Shown here in pieces: positions 53,053 through 62,232 of a DNA stretch of 64,000 nucleotides (within the stretch, counting starts at the first letter, position 1; every line of letters starts with the position of its first letter). This DNA comes from Niallia sp052318935 (GTDB lineage Bacteria; Bacillota; Bacilli; Bacillales; Cytobacillaceae). A program made the position numbers and the translations under genes. The notes beneath the pieces were generated by a model that had not been told where the DNA came from, did no database searches, and was given only the letters and a program-made list of their open reading frames with translations. The stretch lies in NCBI GenBank assembly GCA_052318935.1, contig JBQRKO010000020.1; one strand, given 5' to 3'.

Positions 53053-53423
53053 GCTCTCTCTCCTTTCAAACAAACCTATATATTACCAATAGGTTTCACT
53101 ATTAGCACGTTTCTATACACTTTCCAATTAAATTTGAAGGTATTTCTACTTATGTGTAAATGCCAATAATAACAGAATAAAAGATTGTACGTGGTTTGTC
53201 CAAGTAAAAGTGAAAAATTTGCTAATCTTTTTTTAAAAGGCAAGAAAGTAAAAAAATTTTTTCAACTTTGACGAGTGTCGCTTTAGGGCACTGACAGGCA
53301 GACGCCTTACGCTTTTCTTATTATATATGTACTGTGAGTGAATATTCAAAACGTTTATTAATTGAAATTAAGCACATGAATGAGTATGATGAAACTATAC
53401 TCAGCAATTGGAGGATTACTATT
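53053..53423. other. Divergent gap between ykuJ and glutaredoxin gene
   Basis: About 370 bp. Contains one decayed class G-like fragment (53269-53317; GACAGGCAGACGCC, CTTACGCTTTTC). The rest is AT-rich and must carry two promoters. Confidence 0.45.
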
Positions 53424-53663
53424 TTGAAAAAAATCACTATCTATACTCAACCAGATTGCCCGCCTTGTGAATTTGCAAAATTATTTTTACAAGATAAGGG
53501 TTTTCCATATGAATTAAAAGATATTCAAAAAGATGCTAATGCTAAAAAAGAACTAATAAACAAATATCAATCATACACTACGCCTACATTTGTAATAGAA
53601 GGTAAAGTTATTACTGGTTTTGACTTGGAACAGCTTCAACAAGCATTAGGTTTTACTAATTAA
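53424..53663 (+). CDS. Glutaredoxin / NrdH-like thiol-disulfide protein
   Basis: 79 residues: MKKITIYTQPDCPPCEFAK with the redox motif CPPC, then TTPTFVIEGKVITGFDLEQL, where the cis-proline (TPTF) and GFD motif match the glutaredoxin/NrdH fold. The start is TTG 53424 with TTGGAGGATT upstream; the upstream reading frame lacks a ribosome site. It may reduce ribonucleotide reductase or low-molecular-weight thiols; partners are not nearby. Its TAA is duplicated by the insertion of A9. Confidence 0.87.
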   Translation: MKKITIYTQPDCPPCEFAKLFLQDKGFPYELKDIQKDANAKKELINKYQSYTTPTFVIEGKVITGFDLEQLQQALGFTN

Positions 53664-53667
53664 CAAA

Positions 53668-53874
53668 GGCTGTTTTCTAAAAGTTTGTTGTTTTTTACAT
53701 AAGACATTTGGAAAAGCGTTTCTTAGCAGCCTGCATACACGTAGACTCCTGTGGGAATGCGAGAAAGACGAGACCCCGCAGGAGCGTATGCGACGAGGAG
53801 GCTCGACGCTCGCTAAACGGACGAAGTGTATGCAGGCTGCGCGTTTAAAAGCAACACTCTATACGAAAACAGCC
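53668..53874. mobile_element. Class A9 MITE abutting the glutaredoxin gene
   Basis: GGCTGTTTTCTAAAAGTTTG and ATACGAAAACAGCC ends. TAACAAA is present on both sides (53661-53667 and 53875-53881) and includes the stop codon of the glutaredoxin gene. One further base of the 8-bp duplication is mismatched. Confidence 0.87.
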
Positions 53875-53945
53875 TAACAAAAAAACACCTCCTGTAACCC
53901 CCCCCTTAAAAAGGAATAATTTAACAGAAAGTATTTTCCTCTCAT

Positions 53946-55163
53946 TTAATTTAATAATACATCCATTTTATCTAAAAAATTGTATGATAAATCAATGAAT
54001 AAATAATCATGACTATTCAACGGAAAAGAATATGTTCTAACCGTTTCACCTGTTTCTATATCACTGTATAAGTCCGAAAGAATCCCTCTTTTTTCATTCC
54101 TCATTCGAATAATATTTTCTAGGAAATAAGGACGCCAGCTCCAGTTTTTATGTTTATAATCTGATTGTAGTATCCAGTCTGAATCTTCCTTGAATATATT
54201 GGAAGATTTTTGAAAACCATCTTCATCACAAACATACATTCTAAAGGCAATATCAGATAAATCATTTGATAAAAATTTAAGTAGTTCTTCGTAAGAGTTA
54301 TGCTTCCGATATTTCCCTATTAATTCTTGGATTTGCACTTGAAATGTTTCTGAAAATTGAAAAATGCCAGTTAATTTCTTTTTTTCATAAGAAATAAATT
54401 CATGAATTTCATCTCTTAATGTTGTTTTTCGAAAATGTCGATCTACAAACTTTTCCTCTGGATAATGTAAATAATACCCTTGATAAAATCTGCCTCCATT
54501 TTTCCAGGCAAACTGCAGTTGATACACCATCTCAATGTTTTCAAACAATAATGTTGCGCCAATCTTACGAGCAAGCATGGAGAGTGAATATAAAACATTT
54601 TGATAAGTATGGGAAGTAGACGTGGAGCGGAGTGCTAATAAATCGATTTTTAAAATATCTGGAGCTAAATCTCCAATTCGATCCAAGTAACTGCTGTCAC
54701 TCCCCATTTTATCAATGGCAACTTTAATTCCATATGTTCGATAATAAATGAGTAGATGATCCAAGTGATCAGATTGTCCTTTATAGTTTCTTTCTGAAAT
54801 TTCTAAAACGATTCTATTTAATGAGATTCCTCTTTCCTCAAAAGATAACAGCATTTGCAGAAACGCTTCCCCATCATCTTGCATAAGCAAATCAGCATCC
54901 CTATTTATAAAAAGCAATACATCTTTATCAAGATCTACTGCTTTTTCCAAAGCTTTTGTCAGAACAACATGATCAACTTCTTGTTTATATTCTTCTGGTA
55001 TTCCTTCATCCATAAAAAAGGGCCCTAAACTTTCTATAGCCCCTTTTGTTTTATACCGTCCTAATATTTCATAACCAATCACCTTGTGTTCATCTGCACT
55101 GAATATCGCTTGAAAATAAGGGATGACATTATCTAAATCTGTCAAAATATCCAAAGCATCCAT
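53946..55163 (-). CDS. ykuI: YkuI-like EAL-domain c-di-GMP binding protein
   Basis: A 405-residue protein: EAL domain (residues 10-245) and a PAS-like C-terminal domain (255-400). The catalytic signature is changed: GYEILGRY in place of EAL-LR and VAIDKMGSDSSYLDRI in place of DDFGTGYSS. That fits B. subtilis YkuI, which binds c-di-GMP but has no reported phosphodiesterase activity. Probably a c-di-GMP receptor. AGAGGGAGG precedes the ATG. A gene for an active GGDEF-EAL protein lies about 1.3 kb away. Confidence 0.9.
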   Translation of the reverse strand: MDALDILTDLDNVIPYFQAIFSADEHKVIGYEILGRYKTKGAIESLGPFFMDEGIPEEYKQEVDHVVLTKALEKAVDLDKDVLLFINRDADLLMQDDGEAFLQMLLSFEERGISLNRIVLEISERNYKGQSDHLDHLLIYYRTYGIKVAIDKMGSDSSYLDRIGDLAPDILKIDLLALRSTSTSHTYQNVLYSLSMLARKIGATLLFENIEMVYQLQFAWKNGGRFYQGYYLHYPEEKFVDRHFRKTTLRDEIHEFISYEKKKLTGIFQFSETFQVQIQELIGKYRKHNSYEELLKFLSNDLSDIAFRMYVCDEDGFQKSSNIFKEDSDWILQSDYKHKNWSWRPYFLENIIRMRNEKRGILSDLYSDIETGETVRTYSFPLNSHDYLFIDLSYNFLDKMDVLLN

Positions 55164-55519
55164 ATTTTGAAAGCCTCCCTCTAAATAATGATTTATTATA
55201 ACATAAAAAAACTCATATTTATGTGATATTGATGTATTATATGCAATATTTATTCCATTTTCTGAATACCTTTTTAGGCTGCCGAAGATCGCTAATTTTC
55301 TGTTGTTTACATTTTCACAGATATCATTCCTACCTTGCTAAATTTGCTCCTTACAAGCCTGCTCAAGTTGATATTAAGTGTTTTCTAAACGACTAAACAC
55401 TCACTTTCTTCGTTCTTCCTCCTTCTCTACCACATATACATGGAAATAATGTCTTATCATAAAAGATTGATATTCGTTAACATTAATAGTGGGAGTCGGC
55501 ATTTGAAAGAAGGAAATAA
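55164..55519. other. Divergent gap between ykuI and C39-like gene
   Basis: About 355 bp, AT-rich, divergent promoters expected. No repeat class or convincing small ORF. Confidence 0.45.
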
Positions 55520-56254
55520 ATGCATCAGTTTAAGATAATCATTTTCTCCCTTTCATTACTTCCATTACACATACCATCATCACTAATGCAGACTTTTGAT
55601 TTGCACAGCATTTCTAATAAAATGCATACGATCCAAAAGCAAGCATTAATGACCGGAAATCAAACAATTATATTAGATGTACCACTAGTTAAACAAAATC
55701 CTGAATTAAAGTATGGATGTGAAGTGACTAGTTTAACGATGGTTCTAAATTATGCAGGATTAAAAGTAACGAAAATGGATTTATTTAATCAAATCAGATT
55801 AGACAAAGATCCCTTAGTAAAAAAACGAGGAAATATTTTGAAATGGGGAGATCCTTCTGTCGGATTTGTTGGGGATATGACTGGAAAAAAAGCTGGCTAT
55901 GCGGTTTTCGATAAACCAATGGAGGAATTAGTAAATCATTATCTACCTAATCAAGCCCTTAATTTAACAAATCAAGACTTTTCTGTCCTCGAAAATCATG
56001 TAAGAAAAGGTTTCCCTATAGTAGTCTGGACAACGGGCGACTATCGACTTCCCGATAGATGGGAGGAATGGGAACATAATGGACATATCATTAAAACACC
56101 TTTAGATTTACATGCAGTTGTATTAGTAGGCTTTAATAAAGAGTATGTTTTTTTAAACGACCCTTTATTAGGAAAAAAGAATGTAAAAGTCAACAAAAAA
56201 CGCTTTATTCAATCCTGGATTGCGTTAAAATCAAGGGCTATCACTTACCAATAG
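55520..56254 (+). CDS. Secreted C39-like cysteine peptidase family protein
   Basis: A 244-residue protein. N-terminal hydrophobic segment (FKIIIFSLSLLPLHIPSSL) suggests secretion or anchoring. The papain-like C39_2 domain follows: LDVPLVKQNPELKYGCEVTS with the catalytic Cys, and LDLHAVVLVGFNKEYVFLND with the His and Asp. FPIVVWTTGDYRLPDRWEEW is conserved in this family. Role unknown. AAAGAAGGAAATAA precedes the ATG. It is divergent from ykuI. A 10-bp hairpin (GTGGGGAAG/CTTCCCCAC) lies after the stop. Confidence 0.85.
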   Translation: MHQFKIIIFSLSLLPLHIPSSLMQTFDLHSISNKMHTIQKQALMTGNQTIILDVPLVKQNPELKYGCEVTSLTMVLNYAGLKVTKMDLFNQIRLDKDPLVKKRGNILKWGDPSVGFVGDMTGKKAGYAVFDKPMEELVNHYLPNQALNLTNQDFSVLENHVRKGFPIVVWTTGDYRLPDRWEEWEHNGHIIKTPLDLHAVVLVGFNKEYVFLNDPLLGKKNVKVNKKRFIQSWIALKSRAITYQ

Positions 56255-56494
56255 CTTCATGATCGAGTGGGGAAGTCCTTCCCCACTGATGCTATCGAAA
56301 ACAGCTCCTTTTTTTCTTGATTTGGTATCTCTTCTTCTTAAACAAGTAGATGGAACGTCTTCTATTGAAACTCCATCCCTTCACTTTTTACCGTTCCTTA
56401 TAAATACAACTAAATGAAGCAAAGAATGGATAACAAAACATATAAGAGTATACTTAATTTATCTTTATGTACTTTTACAAAAATAATACATACC

Positions 56495-58597
56495 CTATAA
56501 AAAAAACTGAATGATTTCTTTATTTGAAAGTGGTTTTGAAAAATAAAAACCTTGAGCTTTATGACAATTTGCACGAATTAAAAAGTCAGCCTGTTCTTTT
56601 TTTTCTACTCCTTCGGCAATTACTTCCATGCCTAAATTTTGCCCTAAATGAATAATAGTTGTTGTAATAGCAGCATCTTTAGCATTTATCAGCACATCTT
56701 TTACAAACGATTGATCTATTTTTAAAACATCAATTGGAAATTGTTTAATATAACTTAATGATGAATAACCTGTTCCAAAATCATCAACCGAAATAATAAC
56801 GCCCAATTCTTTTAGTTTTCGCAATACAGGGATTGCTTCCATCGTATTTTGCATGGCACCTTCTGTTATTTCAATTTCTAGTGCAGATGGATCAATACCG
56901 TATCTACAAATTGCCTCTTTAATTATTTCGATTAAATTCGGCTGTTGAAATTGCTTTGGTGAAAAATTAATCGCGATACGAAAATCTTTTTTATAAAATA
57001 ATTTCCACTCTCGAATTTGTTTGCACGCTGTATCGATAACCCAATTACCTATTGGCACAATTAATCCAGTGTCCTCCGCTAACGGAATAAATTCACCTGG
57101 TGAAATAAAGCCAAGATTTGGGCTATTCCATCTTAAAAGAGCTTCAAAACTGTTGCATGTATTATCTGTTAAGTTTATTTGTGGTTGATAAAATAACTCT
57201 AATTCTTTATTTTGAATTGCTTTTCTTAAATTTGTTTCGAGTGAAACAATATTTGTATTTTTTAATGTACTGTTCATTTCTGCACAATAAAACTCATAAT
57301 GCGCTTTTCCCCGTTCTTTCACACGAAAAAGTGCTTCGTCTGCTGTTTTAATTAATGTTTCTTCACTGTTTCCATCAATAGGATACATACTGATGCCGAT
57401 ACTTGGCGTAATATAATATTCTTGGGAACTAAGGTAAAAGGAAGTTGCAAACCTCGAGAGAATACTTTGAGCAAATCTGCGTGTATGCTCTCTTGTTGTA
57501 TTTGCAAGCAGAATATTAAACTCATCGCCACCCTGTCTGTACACATGACAATTACTATTATGAAATTCTAATAACCTTTCTGCCACTTTTATTAATATTT
57601 GATCGCCCACAATGTGGCCAAATGTATCATTAATATATTTAAATCTGTCTAAATCAATGGTTAATAAGGCAAATTGTATTTCAGATCCCTTTAATTTTTC
57701 TATTTCTAGATTTATATCTGCTAATAAGGCTCTACGATTATAAAGACCTGTTAATTGATCATGAAATGCTAAATAATGAATTTTTTCAGCTGTTTTTGTT
57801 TTTTCAGACATATCTCTCATAATGATGTACATCCCTTGCATTACTTGATGTACGAGAATAGGAACGATTTTTATATGAACAGGTAAATGTCGATCATTTT
57901 CACTTTTTAATGATGCATTTAATGACTGTGAAGCATTCGTTAATTTACATTTATTTAGCAGGTTTTTAAAAACAGGTTGATGGTTTCCTCCAATTATTTC
58001 AAAGATGGAGTTAGGTTTCTCTTCTTTACAAGCTGCTTGTAGTAGCGTCTCACCTGCAGGATTAATTTCTTGTATTTCACCGTGTAAGTTTACAGAAATT
58101 ATCGCATCCAAATTAGTATCTACTAGAGAACGAAATTGCTGTTCACTTTCGATCAATTGTTTCTTTTCTTTTAAAGATTTTGTTACATCTTTTGTAATTG
58201 CTACAATATATTTTACATTGCCCAAATCATCAAAAATAGGTGTTAAAACCGATTCACTATTCCATCTGCTGCCATCGTCCATTTTCTTTTGGCTAGTAAA
58301 TAAACGAGTTTTTTTCGTAAAAAAGACACTAGCATACTCACCTTGTAAAAACTGATACATATCCTTTGTAAGTACGTCTTTAAATGTTTTACCAATAAGT
58401 TCTTTAGGTAATGCACATTTATTATGACATGCTTCATTAACAAAAAGATAACGAAAAATAGGTCCTTCTTCTACTTTCATAATAAAAACCATATCCTTCA
58501 TATGACTATTTATTATTTCAAAACTAATTTCTTTCAGATTATCGTTCTCGTTATCATTCTTACTCAGCTTATTTAATTGCTTATTGTCTATATTCAT
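56495..58597 (-). CDS. PAS-PAS-GGDEF-EAL c-di-GMP signalling protein
   Basis: A 700-residue cytosolic protein. Two PAS domains (about residues 25-130 and 150-265), GGDEF (about 280-440; HDQLTGLYNRRALL and VYRQGGDEFNIL, intact) and EAL (about 455-700; FEALLRW, DDFGTGYSSLSYI, EGVE and QGFYFSKPL, intact). It could make and degrade c-di-GMP; which prevails cannot be told. No transmembrane segment. A RxxD inhibitory site is not visible. M4 at 58597 is favoured by AAGGATG. Faces ykyB divergently. Confidence 0.93.
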   Translation of the reverse strand: MNIDNKQLNKLSKNDNENDNLKEISFEIINSHMKDMVFIMKVEEGPIFRYLFVNEACHNKCALPKELIGKTFKDVLTKDMYQFLQGEYASVFFTKKTRLFTSQKKMDDGSRWNSESVLTPIFDDLGNVKYIVAITKDVTKSLKEKKQLIESEQQFRSLVDTNLDAIISVNLHGEIQEINPAGETLLQAACKEEKPNSIFEIIGGNHQPVFKNLLNKCKLTNASQSLNASLKSENDRHLPVHIKIVPILVHQVMQGMYIIMRDMSEKTKTAEKIHYLAFHDQLTGLYNRRALLADINLEIEKLKGSEIQFALLTIDLDRFKYINDTFGHIVGDQILIKVAERLLEFHNSNCHVYRQGGDEFNILLANTTREHTRRFAQSILSRFATSFYLSSQEYYITPSIGISMYPIDGNSEETLIKTADEALFRVKERGKAHYEFYCAEMNSTLKNTNIVSLETNLRKAIQNKELELFYQPQINLTDNTCNSFEALLRWNSPNLGFISPGEFIPLAEDTGLIVPIGNWVIDTACKQIREWKLFYKKDFRIAINFSPKQFQQPNLIEIIKEAICRYGIDPSALEIEITEGAMQNTMEAIPVLRKLKELGVIISVDDFGTGYSSLSYIKQFPIDVLKIDQSFVKDVLINAKDAAITTTIIHLGQNLGMEVIAEGVEKKEQADFLIRANCHKAQGFYFSKPLSNKEIIQFFL

Positions 58598-58965
58598 TTT
58601 AATCATCCTTATATTTGATGCTAATTTCTCTAGTATGTATGATTCCTATCTACTTATAGCTATTGAAGATCCCTTATCATCTCGATACGAAACAGAAATA
58701 CTTACTATTCTATAATACCTCAGCAATTACTGTAATTTATACAATAAATTTACAATGGAATTCTTCCTTATCACGTCTAATTAATGTAAAAATCTCCTTT
58801 ACTGGTTCTTCCATCTCCCAAAAGGCAGCTTGGATTTTGTGGATCACAAAACATTCCCCCTAAATGGACTTTTTACGGAATAAATTACTTCTTCCATTTC
58901 CTTTCTGCCGTAAAAATAGTATAATAGCTTGTATTCTACATACAATTGAAAGGAGTATAAAGGTA
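58598..58965. other. Divergent gap upstream of ykyB
   Basis: About 368 bp. An open frame from 58864 is continuous with ykyB but lacks a ribosome site. Nothing else is recognisable. Confidence 0.45.
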
Positions 58966-59430
58966 ATGAATAGGTATCATCACTACCCATCCCATTTAAA
59001 TCCAACTATTGAAAACCTCTCTCAAGCAATTTTTGTTGTAAATCGCCATGCGAAAACAGCAACTGATCCAAGATTTTTATATAAATTAAAACATAATAGT
59101 CTGAAAAAACTAATAGAAGAAGGAAAAGCTAAAAAAATCGGTCTTCATTTTTCCAATAATCCAAAAAACAGTCAACAGCAATCAGATATATTAATTGAAT
59201 GCGGTAAGTATTTATTCCATTTACCTCCCACAAAAAAAGATTTTGAAGAATTACCCCATTTAGGTTCATTAAGCAATGATGTCCGAAATCCTAAATCAAC
59301 TCTTTCCTTAAATCAAGCGAAAAAACTCCTAATCCATTACACTGGATTAAAAGAACCTGATCAGCATAATGACTTAAGAAAAAAGAAATATGTAAAACCC
59401 GTTTTCAAAAGGCTTGGAGAAAGTTATTAA
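58966..59430 (+). CDS. ykyB: YkyB family protein
   Basis: 154 residues starting MNRYHHYPSHLNPTIENLSQ. AIFVVNRHAKTATDPRFLYKLK and KKIGLHFSNNP are typical of YkyB. Function unknown, restricted to Bacillaceae. The start at 58966 is chosen from GAAAGGAG upstream. It lies next to cheV, as in B. subtilis. A GCGGCAT/ATGCCGC hairpin follows the stop, next to a class H repeat. Confidence 0.92.
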   Translation: MNRYHHYPSHLNPTIENLSQAIFVVNRHAKTATDPRFLYKLKHNSLKKLIEEGKAKKIGLHFSNNPKNSQQQSDILIECGKYLFHLPPTKKDFEELPHLGSLSNDVRNPKSTLSLNQAKKLLIHYTGLKEPDQHNDLRKKKYVKPVFKRLGESY

Positions 59431-59445
59431 CAGCCTACAGCCAAA

Positions 59446-59530
59446 GCGGCATAATGCCGCAAGGGTCGGATCCACAATGATAGTATATTTTTCGCATCAA
59501 ATATACTATCTATAGTGCGAAATCAGACCC
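59446..59530. repeat. Class H2 REP-like long palindrome
   Basis: GCGGCATAATGCCGC, then AAGGGTCGGATCCAC ... GATAGTATATTT / AAATATACTATC ... ATCAGACCC. The inner arms pair over 12 bp with an 8-nt loop. Outer ends are GGGTCKGAT inverted, like those of H1 at 45.7 kb. Confidence 0.62.
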
Positions 59531-59655
59531 TAGTAAATTGGTTTCTATAAGCTAACTTCGGGGAATTAATTGAGGATCCTCTTTACCTGTTTAATAAATC
59601 CCACCTGCGATCCTCTAAAAAATGCCGATCGTCCCCCTAAAAAGGAAGAGATAAA

Positions 59656-60561
59656 TTATAAGATATGTTCATCAACTATTAGTATTAACTCCGCTATCTC
59701 TGGCTTGCTCACTTGTCCATCAGCGCCAACCATTTGACCTTTATGTCTTAAATCTTCTGTTATTAAAGAAGAGAAAATAATAATTGGCAAATGTGCTAAT
59801 TCCGGATTTTCCTTTACTCTTTTTGTGAAATGATGTCCATCCATTTGCGGCATTTCAATATCAGTAATAATTAACTGCACCTTATCTTCTATCTTGATGC
59901 CTGAGTTTATTATCCCTTGTAAAAAGTTTAGCGCTTCAAGACCATTCTCAAAAAATTCTATTTGTTGAAACCCAGCTTCCGTTAACGTGTCCAATAATAG
60001 TTTTCGTAATAACGGCGAATCTTCAACAACAATTAATTGTTTATTGCTCCGTTCTCTTTTTCCTAATTTCTTTACTTGTTGTACATTGATGCCTGAGCTA
60101 GGATTAATGTCTACCACGATTTTCTCAAAGTCCAATAATAAAATCATGTTTCCGTTTTGTTTTATGACACCAATAATTTGGCTGTCAGATCCTTGATACA
60201 TATCTGAAGGTTTTTCAATATCTTCCCACGAAATACGATGAATTTGTGTAACATTATGTACATGAAAAATTATTTTCGTTTTATTAAACTCTGAAACGAT
60301 AAATTTATCTTTTTCCGGTGTGTCAGACGGAGTAAAACCAAGTGCATTAGCTAAATTTACAACTGGCAGTACTTCCCCTCTTAATTCCATGATCCCTTCT
60401 ACATTCGGGTGAGAATGAGGAATTTGAATAATAGGGACTGGATTAATAATTTCCTTTACTTTAATCACATTAATACCAAATTTATTGTTTCCAATCGAAA
60501 ATTCAACGATTTCTAATTCATTTGTGCCACTTTCTAATAAAATTCCTTTATCGTTATTCAT
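59656..60561 (-). CDS. cheV: Chemotaxis coupling protein CheV
   Basis: A 301-residue CheW-receiver fusion. CheW-like domain (residues 15-145; LEIVEFSIGNNKFGINVIKV, MELRGEVLPVVNLANALG). Receiver domain (residues 175-300; LIVVEDSPLLRKLLLDTL, the phospho-acceptor Asp in LIITDIEMPQMDG, and a Lys in QVSKPE). It couples receptors to CheA and helps adaptation. ATG 60561 with GAAGGGG upstream. Standing alone, next to ykyB. Confidence 0.95.
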   Translation of the reverse strand: MNNDKGILLESGTNELEIVEFSIGNNKFGINVIKVKEIINPVPIIQIPHSHPNVEGIMELRGEVLPVVNLANALGFTPSDTPEKDKFIVSEFNKTKIIFHVHNVTQIHRISWEDIEKPSDMYQGSDSQIIGVIKQNGNMILLLDFEKIVVDINPSSGINVQQVKKLGKRERSNKQLIVVEDSPLLRKLLLDTLTEAGFQQIEFFENGLEALNFLQGIINSGIKIEDKVQLIITDIEMPQMDGHHFTKRVKENPELAHLPIIIFSSLITEDLRHKGQMVGADGQVSKPEIAELILIVDEHIL

Positions 60562-60889
60562 ATTCTTTCCCCTTCTTCCATTAAGTACAAGAATTGAGAT
60601 CTTTTGCCGCATGTAAACATAACCTATCTACTTAAAAATAACCTTATATTCTAAATAAGTTTTACAAATACATGAACAGAAAAATTTTCTACTGAATATT
60701 CTAATCTTTTTATCGACCATTCTTTTGTAAACTAAAGAGATTCGATTTATTTTTATAAAAAAAAGCAGGATTTCCTGCTTTTTGAACAAATTATTCCACA
60801 TCTCTATAATGTTGGGATATTAATAGTGAAAGTATGAATTAAACTTCTCTACTAAAGGTTTTCTATTTATATGTAACAATTAGATGCTC
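60562..60889. other. Gap between cheV and the Atg22-type transporter gene
   Basis: About 327 bp. Contains one terminator (60757-60783) and the cheV promoter region; no repeats. Confidence 0.5.
60757..60783 (-). terminator. Terminator after the transporter gene
   Basis: AAAAGCAGGA / TCCTGCTTTT stem, 2-nt loop, followed by eight or nine T residues on the minus strand. Confidence 0.88.
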
Positions 60890-62200
60890 TTAAACTACCT
60901 TTTTCTCTTGAATAGAAGCGTGAATAAACAGCCCTATTACGGTTAAAATTAGTAACGATCCAAGAGCCATTCTGCTTGCTACATTACCTAGATCCGCGAA
61001 TAATAACGTGATGCTTCCGTATAAAAGCGGACCGATAATAGAAGAAACCTTTCCAGAAAAAGCAAACAATCCAAAAAACTGCCCTCTTTTATCTTCAGGC
61101 GTTATCTCCACAATATAGCTTCTTGTCGTTACCCACATACTGCCTAATGCAACGCCAAACATACTGCCTGCAATCCAAAATATAAGCTCATTCCACGCAA
61201 TAGTTGCCATAAGCAGGGCAATAACTAATAAAACTCCTACATATTTAATGGCTTGGTAGGAACCTTTTGCTTTTGCTATAAGTCCAAATACAAAGGAACC
61301 AATAATACTTGATATGGTAGATACTAAATAAAGGATGATAAATTTCCCCGTACTAAAACCAACTATTGCTTTGGCATAAATAGCCATCATAGCAATTGTC
61401 GTTGCTAATGCATCATTTAGAAAAAAATAAGCTAGCATAAAAATAAAAATTTTACGATACGATTTTAATTGTTTAAACGTATCATATATTTCTTTATATC
61501 CCGAAAAAAAAGATTGTTTTTTTACATTTTCTTTTGGTGTATCTTTCATAAATACGAATAATGGCAAGGAAAAAAACGCAAATAAAACAGCAGTAGGTAT
61601 AAAAGCTTGCTGAAACGCGCCGTTCTCTATAAATAAATAAACTGTTAATCCGATAAGAGTCCCAATATATCCTACCGCAACACCAAATCCTGAAATGACT
61701 GGCAATTGCTCCTTTGTTCCTAAATCTGAAATCATATTATCATAAAACACCAGACTTGACTGATAAAAAAACTTTGCTAAAACAAATAAAATAATCACGA
61801 ATAATAATGACATTGGGATAGAAACGATCGTTTTTGGCAATGTCATTTGTGCAAATACCCCCATGGCAAATGTACAAAGTATCGTTAATATAGTAAAAAC
61901 TACGATATATTTCTTTTTCCTTCCCGTGCGATCCATTATGACACCGAATAACGGGGAAAATAGTACTAATAAAAAGCTTGCAATAGCATTTGCATAGGAA
62001 ATAAACGTACTGGCAATTTGACTTTGCACCTCATTTGATCCAACTACTTCTTGTAAATACATCGGGAAAAAGATCGTATTGATATTAGACGAAAAGATTG
62101 TATTTGCCGCATCATAAATTGCCCATGATAAAACGGGTAAAGAAAAATACAAAGCTAAACCTTCATTTTTTCGTAGATGATTCTTTTTAGTACGTTCCAT
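60890..62200 (-). CDS. MFS transporter, Atg22-like (UMF1/YxiO type)
   Basis: A 436-residue protein with twelve predicted membrane helices. SWAIYDAANTIFSSNINTIF at helix 1 and FSPLFGVIMDRTGRKKKYIV (A-like motif) mark the vacuole effluxer Atg22-like family. The middle loop FMKDTPKENVKKQSF is cytoplasmic. Substrate unknown; relatives export amino acids. It lies 33 bp downstream of the RDD protein gene on the same strand, so they may form an operon. In B. subtilis ykuC, a different MFS gene, lies near here. Confidence 0.85.
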   Translation of the reverse strand: MERTKKNHLRKNEGLALYFSLPVLSWAIYDAANTIFSSNINTIFFPMYLQEVVGSNEVQSQIASTFISYANAIASFLLVLFSPLFGVIMDRTGRKKKYIVVFTILTILCTFAMGVFAQMTLPKTIVSIPMSLLFVIILFVLAKFFYQSSLVFYDNMISDLGTKEQLPVISGFGVAVGYIGTLIGLTVYLFIENGAFQQAFIPTAVLFAFFSLPLFVFMKDTPKENVKKQSFFSGYKEIYDTFKQLKSYRKIFIFMLAYFFLNDALATTIAMMAIYAKAIVGFSTGKFIILYLVSTISSIIGSFVFGLIAKAKGSYQAIKYVGVLLVIALLMATIAWNELIFWIAGSMFGVALGSMWVTTRSYIVEITPEDKRGQFFGLFAFSGKVSSIIGPLLYGSITLLFADLGNVASRMALGSLLILTVIGLFIHASIQEKKVV

Positions 62201-62232
62201 TCAGCAGCTCCCTTCAAGCTGATTGATACCAA

